From NCBI GenBank assembly GCA_043753895.1, contig JAYUWK010000122.1, forward strand, positions 1 through 64,000: a DNA stretch of 64,000 bases. Direction: 5' to 3'. This document shows positions 9,650-18,267 of the stretch, one piece after another. Position 1 is the stretch's first letter; the number at the start of each line of letters is the position of its first letter. The position numbers and the translations under genes are program-made. The notes under the pieces are model-generated. The model searched no databases, was not told where the DNA came from, and saw nothing but the letters and a program-made list of their open reading frames with translations. The DNA is from WLMZ01 sp043753895. Lineage in GTDB: Bacteria > Actinomycetota > Acidimicrobiia > Acidimicrobiales > Ilumatobacteraceae.

Positions 9650-10462
9650 CTACGCGACGGGGCGCGAGGCTTCGAGCGCGCATTCCTGGCCGCTAACGGT
9701 CACGAGGTCGCCGGGTTGAGTCGATCGAGCGACGGCACCGAGCGCAACCCACCCGGCGTCGTTGGTCGCCAATGACGTGACGTGCCCCACCACCGCCGAC
9801 TCGCGCAGGATGTCATCTCCGACAAGCACATCGCCCGAACCGCGCAGGCGACGGATGAAGCGCGGCGCCTGTGAGCCACGGCTGTCCATGCGCTCGACCA
9901 ATTCCTGACCCGGGTAACACCCCTTCGTGAAGTTGACCGACTCCGCCACCACACCGGTCTCAGCAGGAATGGAGGCCTCGGTGATCTCGCTGCCCATCGC
10001 CGGCCAGCCGGCTTCGATTCGGGCAGCGAGCAGTTCCACTAATGAGCCCTCGTGCACGCCAGCCGGAGCAACCGGTGACTCGCCGATCAGGTCGAACGCA
10101 TCATCGCGACCCCATGCAGGTACCGCTCCATCGATCGGGTCGCGAGCACCGCGTACGGCGATGCACTGCAGCGCGAGAGGAACGACGTCTACCTTGACAC
10201 GGATCTTGAAACGGTTGAGGCGCGCAATGACTGCCGCGCCATAACCCGGATCCGTGTCGAGCACGAACTCCTCGGCCGAATGGCGCACGATACGAACGAG
10301 CGCATCGATCTTGCCCATCGGTACCAGTACGAAGCTGTAGACCGCGCCGCCGTCGGCCAGGCCACGGATGTCCTGACTGATCTGGCTCTGCAGGTACGTG
10401 AGCGCATCGACGCCCGACACGCGGATGAAGTCTCTTGGATGACCGCACCAGAACGGGCTCAT
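9650..10462 (-). CDS. ygfZ: YgfZ/GcvT-like folate-binding protein
   Basis: Tetrahydrofolate-dependent factor for assembly or repair of certain Fe-S proteins. The 270-residue protein has the GcvT fold and the signature KGCYPGQELVERMDSRG (motif K-x-C-Y-x-G-Q-E). The ATG at 10462 overlaps the trpE stop as ATGA, so the two genes are probably translationally coupled. It converges with the M50 protease gene, leaving a 15-base gap between stops. Confidence 0.88.
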   Translation of the reverse strand: MSPFWCGHPRDFIRVSGVDALTYLQSQISQDIRGLADGGAVYSFVLVPMGKIDALVRIVRHSAEEFVLDTDPGYGAAVIARLNRFKIRVKVDVVPLALQCIAVRGARDPIDGAVPAWGRDDAFDLIGESPVAPAGVHEGSLVELLAARIEAGWPAMGSEITEASIPAETGVVAESVNFTKGCYPGQELVERMDSRGSQAPRFIRRLRGSGDVLVGDDILRESAVVGHVTSLATNDAGWVALGAVARSTQPGDLVTVSGQECALEASRPVA

Positions 10463-11988
10463 GCGTTGGTCCCCTGTTCGCGCCGCTGGGCGGTCATCCG
10501 CTGAGCCGCCGGGATCGCCGCCAGAAATGCCGCCGCCTTGTTGAAGCATTCGAGGTCCTCTTCTTCGGGGATAGAGTCGGCGACGATGCCTGCACCCGCC
10601 TGCAGGTGCGCGCCGTGCGCGCTGACGAACATCGTGCGAATGGCAATCGCCGTGTCGAGGTTGCCGCTGAAGTCGACGTAGCCGACCACACCGGCATACG
10701 GGCCACGCTTGAGCGGTTCGAGTTCGTCGATGATCTCCATCGCCCGTACCTTCGGCGCGCCGCTCAACGTGCCTGCTGGCAGCGTGGCGCGCAGGACGTC
10801 GATGGGGCCTTTGCCGTCGACCAGATCGCCTGACACCTGAGAGGTGAGATGCATCACGTGGCTGTACTTCTCGAGCGTCATCAGTTCGTCGACGTGCACG
10901 CTGCCGAACTTGGCCACACGCCCCACATCGTTGCGGGCGAGGTCGACGAGCATGATGTGCTCGGCGACTTCCTTGGGATTCTCGCGCAGCTCACCGGCCA
11001 TGCGGCGGTCGTGTTCGTCATCGCGACCGCGCCGGCGCGTGCCCGCGATGGGACGCGACACGACCTTGCCGTGCAGGAGTTGCACCATCGGCTCGGGTGA
11101 CGACCCCACGAGCGTGACGTCGGGATGGCGCAGGAAGTACATGTACGGGCTTGGGTTGACCTGACGCAACACGCGATAGACATCGAACGCGTCGGCGTCG
11201 AGGTCGACATCAAACCGCTGCGACAGCACCACCTGGAAAATGTCGCCGGCGAGGATGTGCTCCTTGGCCACCTCGACCGCCTGCTGGTACACCCCATCGG
11301 CCATCGACGACCGCATCGGCGGTAGCTGTTCGCCCGGCTCGGGAGGCTGCACCGGAGCGTATGCCAGCGGGCGGGCGAGATCGGCCACCGCCTGACGCAC
11401 GCGATCCGCCGCTGCGTCGTAGGCAACATCGAGTTGCACCGTGTCCATGCCGAGCACGGGCACGCTTTCGATGAGATACACACGCTGGCGCCAGTGATCG
11501 AATGCAGCCAGCGAACCGATCACGCTCATCACCGCATCGGGCAGATCGCGGTCGTCGTGAGGCACGTTGGGCAGGTGCTCGACCTCGCGGATGACGTCGT
11601 AGCCCAGAAAGCCCATCAGGCCACCCTGTAGCGGCGGCAGATCGGGGAACAGCGGCGCCTTGTAGCAGGCGAGGATGGCCTCCATTGCGGCGAGGATGCC
11701 CTGATCGAGCGGAGTATCCGCTGGCAGGTTTCCCTCAACAATGATCTGACCGTCGCGCAGCACCATCGATGCCTGCGGCGAGCGGCCCACGAACGAATAG
11801 CGACTCCAGCGTTCGGCATGCTCGACAGACTCGAGCAGAAAGCCATTTCCGTCGCCGACGAGCTTCACGTAGGCCGCAACGGGGGTCTCGAGATCGGCGA
11901 GCAGTTCGGTCCAGACCGGCAACACCGTGTGTTCTGCGGCGAGGGCGCGGAACTCGTCGCGCGTGGGACGGAGGCGGAAGTCGTCCAT
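10459..11988 (-). CDS. trpE: Anthranilate synthase component I
   Basis: Converts chorismate and ammonia/glutamine to anthranilate, the first step of tryptophan synthesis. The 509-residue protein has the N-terminal regulatory domain with LLESVEHAERWSRYSF, the feedback-binding region, and the chorismate-binding core: RPIAGTRRRG, LVDLARNDVGRV, TLPAGTLSGAPKVRAMEI and GIVADSIPEEE. The glutaminase subunit trpG is not nearby. It follows hisI by two bases and is coupled to ygfZ, giving hisI-trpE-ygfZ on the minus strand. No leader peptide with a Trp run was seen upstream. Confidence 0.95.
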   Translation of the reverse strand: MDDFRLRPTRDEFRALAAEHTVLPVWTELLADLETPVAAYVKLVGDGNGFLLESVEHAERWSRYSFVGRSPQASMVLRDGQIIVEGNLPADTPLDQGILAAMEAILACYKAPLFPDLPPLQGGLMGFLGYDVIREVEHLPNVPHDDRDLPDAVMSVIGSLAAFDHWRQRVYLIESVPVLGMDTVQLDVAYDAAADRVRQAVADLARPLAYAPVQPPEPGEQLPPMRSSMADGVYQQAVEVAKEHILAGDIFQVVLSQRFDVDLDADAFDVYRVLRQVNPSPYMYFLRHPDVTLVGSSPEPMVQLLHGKVVSRPIAGTRRRGRDDEHDRRMAGELRENPKEVAEHIMLVDLARNDVGRVAKFGSVHVDELMTLEKYSHVMHLTSQVSGDLVDGKGPIDVLRATLPAGTLSGAPKVRAMEIIDELEPLKRGPYAGVVGYVDFSGNLDTAIAIRTMFVSAHGAHLQAGAGIVADSIPEEEDLECFNKAAAFLAAIPAAQRMTAQRREQGTNA

Positions 11989-11990
11989 GA

Positions 11991-12362
11991 TCAGTCCTGC
12001 GCTCCGAAGCGGCGGAAGAAACAGCTATAGGCGCCGGTGTGGCAGGCGCCGTTGCCCTCCTGCTCGACAAGGAACAGCAACACGTCGGCGTCGCAGTCGT
12101 AGTACGCCTCGCGCACGAACTGGCGGTCGCCGCTGGTGTCACCTTTGCGCCACACCTCTTTGCGACTGCGGCTCCAAAACACCATACGGCCCTCATCAAA
12201 GGTCATCTGCAGCGTCTCGGCGTTCATCCACGCGACCATCAGCACATCCTTGGTCGCGATGTCCTGCGCGATTGCCGGCACGAGGCCCGCAGCATCGAAC
12301 TTCACCTCGGCGAGTTGTTCGGGCGTTGCGTCGATGCGCACTCCGTTTGGCATGGGCACCAT
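11991..12362 (-). CDS. hisI: Phosphoribosyl-AMP cyclohydrolase
   Basis: Third enzyme of histidine biosynthesis; opens the purine ring of PR-AMP. The 123-residue product shows the family core: DVLMVAWMNAETLQMT, FWSRSRKEVWRKGDTSG, the metal-binding acidic motif DCDADVLLF, and the Cys-His pair in GNGACHTGAYSCFFR. It is the stand-alone cyclohydrolase without a HisE domain. It is separated from hisCBHF by about 2.7 kb of unrelated genes. Confidence 0.94.
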   Translation of the reverse strand: MVPMPNGVRIDATPEQLAEVKFDAAGLVPAIAQDIATKDVLMVAWMNAETLQMTFDEGRMVFWSRSRKEVWRKGDTSGDRQFVREAYYDCDADVLLFLVEQEGNGACHTGAYSCFFRRFGAQD

Positions 12363-12419
12363 GTTACGGGGGGCAAACCACTCGCACCCCGTTTGATTAC
12401 CCGTCCGATGCCCGAACGA

Positions 12420-12743
12420 CTAGAGGTACAGGCCGGTGCTGCTCTCGTTGCGTGACGCTGCCACTGCATGCAGGTCTCGTTCGCGGAGCATGATGTAGTC
12501 CTTACCGCCGACTTCGACCTCGTAGCGATCCTCGGGGCTGAACAGCACTCTGTCGCCGACCTCGGCGCTGCGTACATTCTGTCCCAACGCCACGACCACG
12601 GCCCACACCAGCCGCTTCGACATCTGTGCCGTCGCGGGAATGAGAATGCCCGCCATCGTGCGTCGCTCACCGTCTTTGTCGGGCATGTGCACCAACAGGC
12701 GGTCGTTCAGCATCTTGATCGGGAGCTTCTCGTCAACGGTCAC
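12420..12743 (-). CDS. Divergent GroES-family co-chaperonin
   Basis: About 107 residues with a GroES beta-barrel pattern: LNDRLLVHMP at the N-terminus, AGILIPATA in the mobile-loop position, EVGDRVLFSPEDRYEVEVGG, and DYIMLRERDLHAV near the C-terminus. It differs from classical GroES in the segment after the mobile loop (KRLVWAVVVALG) and carries an extra tail ending TGLYL. No groEL lies beside it, so it is probably a paralogue rather than the main groES. The GTG at 12743 is chosen because homology begins there. It is divergent from the alpha/beta hydrolase gene across only 28 bases. Confidence 0.75.
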   Translation of the reverse strand: MTVDEKLPIKMLNDRLLVHMPDKDGERRTMAGILIPATAQMSKRLVWAVVVALGQNVRSAEVGDRVLFSPEDRYEVEVGGKDYIMLRERDLHAVAASRNESSTGLYL

Positions 12744-12771
12744 CACAGCACGGCACGGTACCGTCTGGGGT

Positions 12772-13392
12772 GTGCCGATTGAAACCGTGATGATCGATGC
12801 GCTCGACGGCGCGCAGTTGGAAGCCGACCTCGTTCGAGTCGATGACGCACGAGCCTCAGTGGTGCTCACTCATCCCCATCCGCTCTACGGCGGCGACCGA
12901 TTCAATCCTGTGGTCGATGCGCTGTTCCACGCGTTGCCCGACGCCGGTTTCACGACGATCCGCTTCGACTTCCGCGGCGTCAACAACTCCGGCGGCACGC
13001 ACGACGATGGCGACAGCGAACGCCTCGACGTCATCGCCGCGCTCGAATTGTTGGATCTGGTCGACCCCGACTCGCCGGTGTGGCTGGTCGGCTACTCGTT
13101 CGGCGCAGTTGTCGCGCTCAATGTGGTCGACCCGCGAATCGCTGGGTGGGTGGCGGTCGCTCCCCCGTTGGCGGCGATGAATGCGCGCTGTCTCGCCGAC
13201 TGCGATCACCGCACCAAGCTGCTGCTGGTACCCGAGCACGATCAGTTCAGCCCGCCGACGCAAATCGCGGCCTTCACGGGCGAGTGGCGATCGTGCACAC
13301 AACAGAGCATTGCCATGGCCGACCATTTCCTGAACGGCCACATCCCTGCGGTCGCCGACACCGTTCGCGCGCACCTCACGGAGCACGCATGA
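12772..13392 (+). CDS. Alpha/beta hydrolase (serine hydrolase of the dienelactone/YqiA type)
   Basis: The product has 206 residues. The beginning (HPHPLYGGDRFN, then FRGVNNSGGTHDDG) is typical of small single-domain bacterial alpha/beta hydrolases. The nucleophile elbow is GYSFGAVVAL, with Ser near residue 108, and the late HFLNGH supplies the likely catalytic His. The GTG at 12772 is preferred; an internal ATG at 12790 is possible. The stop overlaps the ATG of the following SnoaL-like gene in an ATGA, suggesting a two-gene operon. The natural substrate is unknown. Confidence 0.82.
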   Translation: MPIETVMIDALDGAQLEADLVRVDDARASVVLTHPHPLYGGDRFNPVVDALFHALPDAGFTTIRFDFRGVNNSGGTHDDGDSERLDVIAALELLDLVDPDSPVWLVGYSFGAVVALNVVDPRIAGWVAVAPPLAAMNARCLADCDHRTKLLLVPEHDQFSPPTQIAAFTGEWRSCTQQSIAMADHFLNGHIPAVADTVRAHLTEHA

Positions 13393-13862
13393 CTCCCACG
13401 CCCAACAACGATGCAGCCATTCGCCTGATCAGTCACGACGAAATCCGCCAACTGGCGGCGCGCTACTGCTGGGCGCTCGACACACTTGACCGCGAGTTGC
13501 TGTCGTGCGTCTTCACCGCCGATGCAACAGCAAGCCTCGGCCGAGGCTTGCAAACCGGCTTCGACGAGATCTGGTCCTGGATCCACGGTGTGCTCTCGCA
13601 TCTCGATGCCAGCCAACACCTCATCGGTTCGCAGCTCATCGACTTGGCCAACGATGGTCGATCGGGCACGAGCCGGTGTCACTTCCACGCGCAGCACGTG
13701 CGCGCTTCTGCGGCCGACGACACGCAGTACATCGTTGCCGGTCGTTACGACGACCGTTTGGTGCTCACCGACAAAGGTTGGCGCATCGCCCACAGAACGC
13801 TGAAGGTAATCTGGACGAGCGGCAACCCCGAAGTGATCAGCCCGCCTTCTTCTCTTTCTTGA
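13389..13862 (+). CDS. SnoaL/NTF2-like protein
   Basis: 157 residues with the cone-shaped NTF2-like pattern. An N-terminal helix (ISHDEIRQLAARYCWALDTLDRE) is followed by the Phe-rich strand LLSCVFTADATA, and a C-terminal sheet ends RYDDRLVLTDKGWRIAHRTL. This family includes polyketide cyclases, dehydratases and many ligand-binding proteins, so the reaction is not inferable. It is coupled to the upstream hydrolase. Its 3' end overlaps the convergent 31-residue lysine-rich gene by 26 bases. Confidence 0.8.
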   Translation: MTPTPNNDAAIRLISHDEIRQLAARYCWALDTLDRELLSCVFTADATASLGRGLQTGFDEIWSWIHGVLSHLDASQHLIGSQLIDLANDGRSGTSRCHFHAQHVRASAADDTQYIVAGRYDDRLVLTDKGWRIAHRTLKVIWTSGNPEVISPPSSLS

Positions 13863-13932
13863 CGGCGCGCTTTTCCTTCAACGTCTTGCCCTGCTTCTTA
13901 GGCGCTGCTTTCTGTGGCGACTTTGCTGCCAT
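13837..13932 (-). CDS. 31-residue lysine-rich basic protein
   Basis: ATG at 13932 runs to TGA at 13837. The product starts MAAKSPQKAAPKKQGKTLKE and continues KRAVKKEKKAG; about twelve of its 31 residues are Lys or Arg. A strong ribosome-binding site (GAGGAGA) sits about five bases before the ATG, which is the main reason to treat it as real. The small, highly basic, Ala/Lys-rich composition suggests nucleic-acid or ribosome association, but no domain is recognisable. It lies convergently against the SnoaL-like gene and downstream of the aldo/keto reductase promoter-distal end. Confidence 0.7.
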   Translation of the reverse strand: MAAKSPQKAAPKKQGKTLKEKRAVKKEKKAG

Positions 13933-14066
13933 GGTGCTCTCCTCTCAATCGACGTTCGATGTGCTCTGGCAGTGGATTTGCGCCCTACAGGGCACGAATC
14001 AACACCCAGTCCGGGCTGTGTCGTACTCGCACCTGCGACCGACGCGAGGGTCTGTGGGGTCATGAA

Positions 14067-15047
14067 CTACTTGGCGATGGCTGCGTTGATGCGCTCGACG
14101 ACTTCGGGGGTGAGCGCATCGAGCACTTCGAGGGCACCCATATTGTCGACCACCTGCGAGGCGCGGCTGGCACCGGTGATGACGGTGGTGACGTTCGGGT
14201 TCGCGGCACACCAGGCAATGGCGAGCTGCGCCATCGAGCAACCAAGTTCCTCGGCGATCGGGCGCAGGCGCTCGACCCGATCGATCTCGGCAGCATCGGT
14301 GAGCCGCTTGGCCAACCAGCCGTAGCCGGGCAGTGCGGCGCGGCTGTCCTCGGGCACGCCGTCGCGGTACTTGCCGGTGAGCAGACCCGATGCAAGCGGG
14401 CTCCAGATGGTTGTACCCAATCCGATGTCGCCGTAGAGGCGAGCGAACTCAACTTCCACCTTGCGGCGCTCCATCATGTTGTACTGCGGCTGCTCCATCA
14501 CGGGCTTGTGCAGATGATGCCGCTCGGCGATCTCCCACGCAGCACGGATCTCATCGGCGGTCCATTCACTGGTACCCCAGTACAGCACCTTGCCGCGCTC
14601 GATGAGGTCGTGCATCGCCCACACAGTTTCCTCGATGGGCGTGTTCGGATCGGCGCGGTGACAGAACAACAGGTCGACGAAGTCGACACGTAGACGATCG
14701 AGACAGCCCTCGATGGAGTGGTGCAGATACTTGCGGTTGAGCGTGTTGACCATGTTCGCCATGTTGGCGTCGATGCCCCAGAACACCTTGGTGGACAGCA
14801 CGTAGCTCTGACGCTTCCAACCGAGTTGCTCGATGACGCGACCCATGATGGCTTCGCTCTCGCCACCGGCGTAGGCCTCGGCGTTATCGTAGAAGTTGCA
14901 CCCCGCGTCGTGCGCGGCCTGCATGCACTCCAGCGCGGTGTCGTCTTTGAGCTGGTTGTCAAACGTGACCCACGATCCGAACGAGAGCACCGAGAGTTGC
15001 AGGCCCGAACGTCCGAGTCGGCGGAAAGGCATCTTTGTTTGAGTCAT
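14067..15047 (-). CDS. Aldo/keto reductase, K+-channel-beta-subunit-like group
   Basis: NADPH-dependent oxidoreductase of 326 residues with a TIM-barrel pattern. It begins with FRRLGRSGLQLSVLSFGSW, then NFYDNAEAYAGGESE with the catalytic Asp-Tyr pair, LSTKVFW with the Lys, and LLFCHRADP with the His. The C-terminal cofactor segment is VTTVITGASRASQV. The sequence is closest in style to the KCNAB/YghZ branch. The physiological substrate is unknown. It lies 20 bases downstream of hisF on the same strand but is probably not a histidine gene. Confidence 0.9.
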   Translation of the reverse strand: MTQTKMPFRRLGRSGLQLSVLSFGSWVTFDNQLKDDTALECMQAAHDAGCNFYDNAEAYAGGESEAIMGRVIEQLGWKRQSYVLSTKVFWGIDANMANMVNTLNRKYLHHSIEGCLDRLRVDFVDLLFCHRADPNTPIEETVWAMHDLIERGKVLYWGTSEWTADEIRAAWEIAERHHLHKPVMEQPQYNMMERRKVEVEFARLYGDIGLGTTIWSPLASGLLTGKYRDGVPEDSRAALPGYGWLAKRLTDAAEIDRVERLRPIAEELGCSMAQLAIAWCAANPNVTTVITGASRASQVVDNMGALEVLDALTPEVVERINAAIAK

Positions 15048-15067
15048 ACCACGACGGTAGCGCCGGA

Positions 15068-15847
15068 TCAGGCGGGTGGGCGCACGACCACACCAGCAGC
15101 GAGCAGTGCCCGCTTGGCATCGGCGATGGTGAACTCTCCGAAATGAAAAATCGATGCAGCCAGCACGGCGTCGGCACGGCCGATGACCACCCCATCGACG
15201 AGGTGTTGCAGGTTGCCGACACCACCGCTAGCGATGACCGGCACGTTGACCGCGTCCACGATCGCGTTCGTGAGTTCTGTCTCGAAACCCTCACGTGTGC
15301 CGTCGCGATCCATCGACGTGAGCAATATCTCACCGGCCCCGAGCGACGCTGCATGCTGTGCCCATGCCACGGCGTCGCGACCGGTAGGCGTACGGCCGCC
15401 GTGAAGAAAGACTTCCCACGACATCGCTGGCGTGGCGCCGCCCGGAGTAGCGCGGGCATCGATGGCGCACACAACGCACTGGGCACCGAACTCGGCAGCG
15501 ATCTCGGCGATCAACTCGGGGCGCTCGAACGCTGCGGTGTTCACGCTCACCTTGTCGGCGCCGGCGCGCAGCATGCGACGAGCATCTTCGACACTGCGGA
15601 TGCCTCCACCGACCGTGAATGGGATGAACACCTGTTCGGCCACCCGCCGGACGACATCGACCATCGTGTCGCGCCCATCGGACGACGCCGTGATGTCGAG
15701 GAACACCAATTCGTCGGCACCCTCTGCGTCATAGCGGGCCGCAAGTTCCACCGGATCACCTGCGTCTCGTAAGCCAACGAAGTTGATTCCCTTGACGACG
15801 CGGCCATCGGTCACGTCGAGGCATGGGATGACTCGCGCCACGTTCAC
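15068..15847 (-). CDS. hisF: Imidazole glycerol phosphate synthase, cyclase subunit
   Basis: Forms IGP and AICAR from PRFAR with ammonia supplied by HisH. The 259-residue barrel has ARVIPCLDVTDGRVVKGINF at the N-terminus (catalytic Asp in CLDV), VGGGIRSVEDARRML, ILLTSMDRDGTREGF with the second catalytic Asp, and IASGGVGNLQHL. The GTG at 15847 overlaps the hisH stop as GTGA, matching the need for equal amounts of both subunits. hisA, which often separates these two genes, is absent. Confidence 0.95.
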   Translation of the reverse strand: MNVARVIPCLDVTDGRVVKGINFVGLRDAGDPVELAARYDAEGADELVFLDITASSDGRDTMVDVVRRVAEQVFIPFTVGGGIRSVEDARRMLRAGADKVSVNTAAFERPELIAEIAAEFGAQCVVCAIDARATPGGATPAMSWEVFLHGGRTPTGRDAVAWAQHAASLGAGEILLTSMDRDGTREGFETELTNAIVDAVNVPVIASGGVGNLQHLVDGVVIGRADAVLAASIFHFGEFTIADAKRALLAAGVVVRPPA

Positions 15848-16488
15848 GACGCACCCTCGTGCAAACCAGCAGCGCGGACGAAGTTGGCCAGCAACGCGAG
15901 ACCCGACGGGCCGGACTTCTCGGGATGGAACTGCGTGGCGAACACATTGCCGTTGCGGAACGCGGCGTTCAGTTCGCCGCCGTAGTTGCACGTGGCCGCA
16001 ACCGTGCGTGCGTCGGTAGGTACACCGTGCAACGAGTGAACAAAGTACATCCACGAGTCGTCGCCGAGGCCTGCCAACATGGGGTCATCGACGAGCGTGA
16101 GGTGCAGTTGGTTCCACTGCATCTGCGGGCGCTTGACCCCTGGCGGAATCCACCGCACGCGGCCCGGCAACACGCCGAGCCCAGCGGCCGAATCGTCCTC
16201 ATCACTGCCGTCGAACAGCATTTGCATGCCCACGCAGATACCGAGGAAGGGTCGGCCCGACGCCACTGCATCGTGCACGCTCGCCTCGAGATCGGCTGCG
16301 CGCAATGCGTTCATGCATGCGCCGAAGGCGCCCACACCGGGAAGCACCACAGCGTCAGCATCGCGGATGAACCCGTGATCGGACGTGAGCGTGGCGTGAC
16401 CGCCCACGTGCTGCAACGCCTTCTCCGCTGATCGCAGGTTACCGATGCCGTAGTCGAGCACGGCGATGACCGACGCACGTTGGGTCAC
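15844..16488 (-). CDS. hisH: Imidazole glycerol phosphate synthase, glutaminase subunit
   Basis: Class I glutamine amidotransferase that feeds ammonia through the HisF barrel. The 214-residue product has VLDYGIGNLRSAEKAL at the start, an oxyanion strand PGVGAFG, the nucleophile Cys in FLGICVGMQMLF, and the His-Glu pair in ATQFHPEKSG. The GTG start at 16488 overlaps the hisB stop as GTGA. It is flanked by 4-base overlaps on both sides within hisC-hisB-hisH-hisF. Confidence 0.95.
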   Translation of the reverse strand: MTQRASVIAVLDYGIGNLRSAEKALQHVGGHATLTSDHGFIRDADAVVLPGVGAFGACMNALRAADLEASVHDAVASGRPFLGICVGMQMLFDGSDEDDSAAGLGVLPGRVRWIPPGVKRPQMQWNQLHLTLVDDPMLAGLGDDSWMYFVHSLHGVPTDARTVAATCNYGGELNAAFRNGNVFATQFHPEKSGPSGLALLANFVRAAGLHEGAS

Positions 16489-17075
16489 AGCACGCCCTTG
16501 GTGGACGGCAAGGCGCTGCCCTCGATGCGAACCGCGTCGCGTAGGCAGCGAGCCAGACCCTTGAATGTGGCCTCGATGATGTGATGCACGTTGTTGCCGT
16601 GGCGTAACGACACGTGCAGGGTGATGCCGGCCGCCGTCGCGAAGCTACTGATGGCATGTTCGGCGAGCTGCGGATCGAATGCGGGGTTACCCAATGGCAG
16701 GCATTCGGGAATCGGAACGTCCCACACCACGAACGGGCGACCGGAGAGATCGAGCGCAACCTCTACGAGTGCCTCGTCGAGCGGATACAGCCCGCTTGCG
16801 AAGCGGCGCACGCCGACCTTGTCGCCCACGGCCTCCCGGAAAGCCTCACCGAGGGTGATCGCAACGTCTTCGACGGTGTGATGCGTGTCGATGTGCAGGT
16901 CACCCGTAGCAGCGATGGTGAGATCAAACCCGCCGTGGCGTCCCAGTTGGTCGAGCATGTGGTCGTAGAACGGAATGCCGGTGGACACCGAGGTGACACC
17001 TGAGCCATCGAGATCGAGAGACAACGTGATTGACGTTTCCTTGGTGCTTCGTTCGCGGGTAGCGGTGCGGCTCAT
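16485..17075 (-). CDS. hisB: Imidazoleglycerol-phosphate dehydratase
   Basis: Dehydrates IGP to imidazole acetol phosphate. The 196-residue product has the duplicated metal-binding motifs: DHMLDQLGRHGGFD, DTHHTVEDVAITLG, and later LRHGNNVHHIIEATFKGLAR. It is the monofunctional form, without the phosphatase domain of enterobacterial HisB. The ATG at 17075 overlaps the hisC stop as ATGA. The C-terminus ends STKGVL, usual for the family. Confidence 0.95.
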   Translation of the reverse strand: MSRTATRERSTKETSITLSLDLDGSGVTSVSTGIPFYDHMLDQLGRHGGFDLTIAATGDLHIDTHHTVEDVAITLGEAFREAVGDKVGVRRFASGLYPLDEALVEVALDLSGRPFVVWDVPIPECLPLGNPAFDPQLAEHAISSFATAAGITLHVSLRHGNNVHHIIEATFKGLARCLRDAVRIEGSALPSTKGVL

Positions 17076-18133
17076 GACAGGACCTCCTGCAACGCGTGCA
17101 GAAACGCGTCGTTCTCTTCTGGCGTACCGATAGTGACACGCAAACAGTTTTCGAGCCGGGGCCAGCTGCTGCAATCGCGCACGAGCACGCTGCTTTCGAC
17201 CAATGCCTGCCACGTGTCTCGCCCGGATCGTGTGCGCGGGCGGAACAACACGAAGTTCGCGCCGCTCGGCCAAAAGTCCACTGGCAAGTCGGCGAACGCC
17301 GTCTGGATTCGGTCGCGCTCGGAGACGATGAGCTGTACTCTCGCCTCCATGTCGTCGACGAACCGCAAGGCCAATCGGCCCGCAATCTGCTTTGCGGCAT
17401 CGAGATGGTAGGGCAAGATCACCTTGTCGAGTTCGGCGACGAGCCACGAGGGACCCACGAGATACCCCAACCGTGCGCCCGCCATCGACCAGGTCTTGCT
17501 GAATGTGCGCGTGACCACGAGCGGCGTCTCCTCGTCGATCAGGACGAGCGCTGACCAGTCGGCAAACTGTGTGTATGCCTCGTCGACGACCACGAGGCCA
17601 GGCGCCATGTCCATGACCGCGCGCACGTTGGCTTCGGGTTCGACGAGCCCGGTGGGGTTGTTGGGCGAACACAGGAACGTGACGATCGGAGCAACGGATC
17701 CGCACACCCGACGAACCTCGGCCAGATCGAGCGTGAAGTCGGCACGCCGTTCGCCCTCGACGACTGTGGCACCAGTGAGTCGGGCGATATGGGCATGCAA
17801 TTGGTAGGTGGGTTCGAACGTGGCCACGGTGCGCCCCGGCCCGGCGTAGGTGAGCAAGAGGGTCTGAAGCACCTCGTTGGAACCATTGGCCGCGAAGACC
17901 TGCGACGGATCGACGCCGTGCAGCGCAGCAATCGCAGCACGGAGTTCGGTAGCGGCGCGATCGGGATAGCGGTGCCATTCGAGGCGCGACAACTCGGATG
18001 CGAAGGCATCGTGCCAGGCCGCAGGTGGCGGCGTCGGCGACTCGTTGGTGTTGAGGCGCACCCGTACTGAGACCTGCGGAGAGTGGTAGCCCTCGAGAGC
18101 CCTCAGATCATCACGTACATCTATGCGCGCCAC
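17072..18133 (-). CDS. hisC: Histidinol-phosphate aminotransferase
   Basis: PLP enzyme that transaminates imidazole acetol phosphate with glutamate. The 353-residue product shows LNTNESPTPPP near the N-terminus, the FLCSPNNPTG motif, VVDEAYTQF with the cofactor-binding Asp, and the Lys region TRTFSKTWSMAGARLGYL. The start is GTG at 18133. It is the first gene of the minus-strand hisC-hisB-hisH-hisF run. hisG, hisD and hisA are not in the window, so the pathway is split across the genome. Confidence 0.94.
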   Translation of the reverse strand: MARIDVRDDLRALEGYHSPQVSVRVRLNTNESPTPPPAAWHDAFASELSRLEWHRYPDRAATELRAAIAALHGVDPSQVFAANGSNEVLQTLLLTYAGPGRTVATFEPTYQLHAHIARLTGATVVEGERRADFTLDLAEVRRVCGSVAPIVTFLCSPNNPTGLVEPEANVRAVMDMAPGLVVVDEAYTQFADWSALVLIDEETPLVVTRTFSKTWSMAGARLGYLVGPSWLVAELDKVILPYHLDAAKQIAGRLALRFVDDMEARVQLIVSERDRIQTAFADLPVDFWPSGANFVLFRPRTRSGRDTWQALVESSVLVRDCSSWPRLENCLRVTIGTPEENDAFLHALQEVLS

Positions 18134-18267
18134 GCAGGCAGGCTACCGACGCGGCCGATCTTCACGCGAACGGTTTCAGGCCAACGGCTGCGACGCCGCT
18201 GTGATGTCTCCACCAGATCGTTGGATCCGTGACGAATTCTCGCCAGCGCGCGACCAGAATGCACGCC

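Noticed and set aside
11988..12000. Possible trp attenuator upstream of trpE
   Set aside because: hisI ends two bases before trpE, so there is no room for a leader peptide or terminator.
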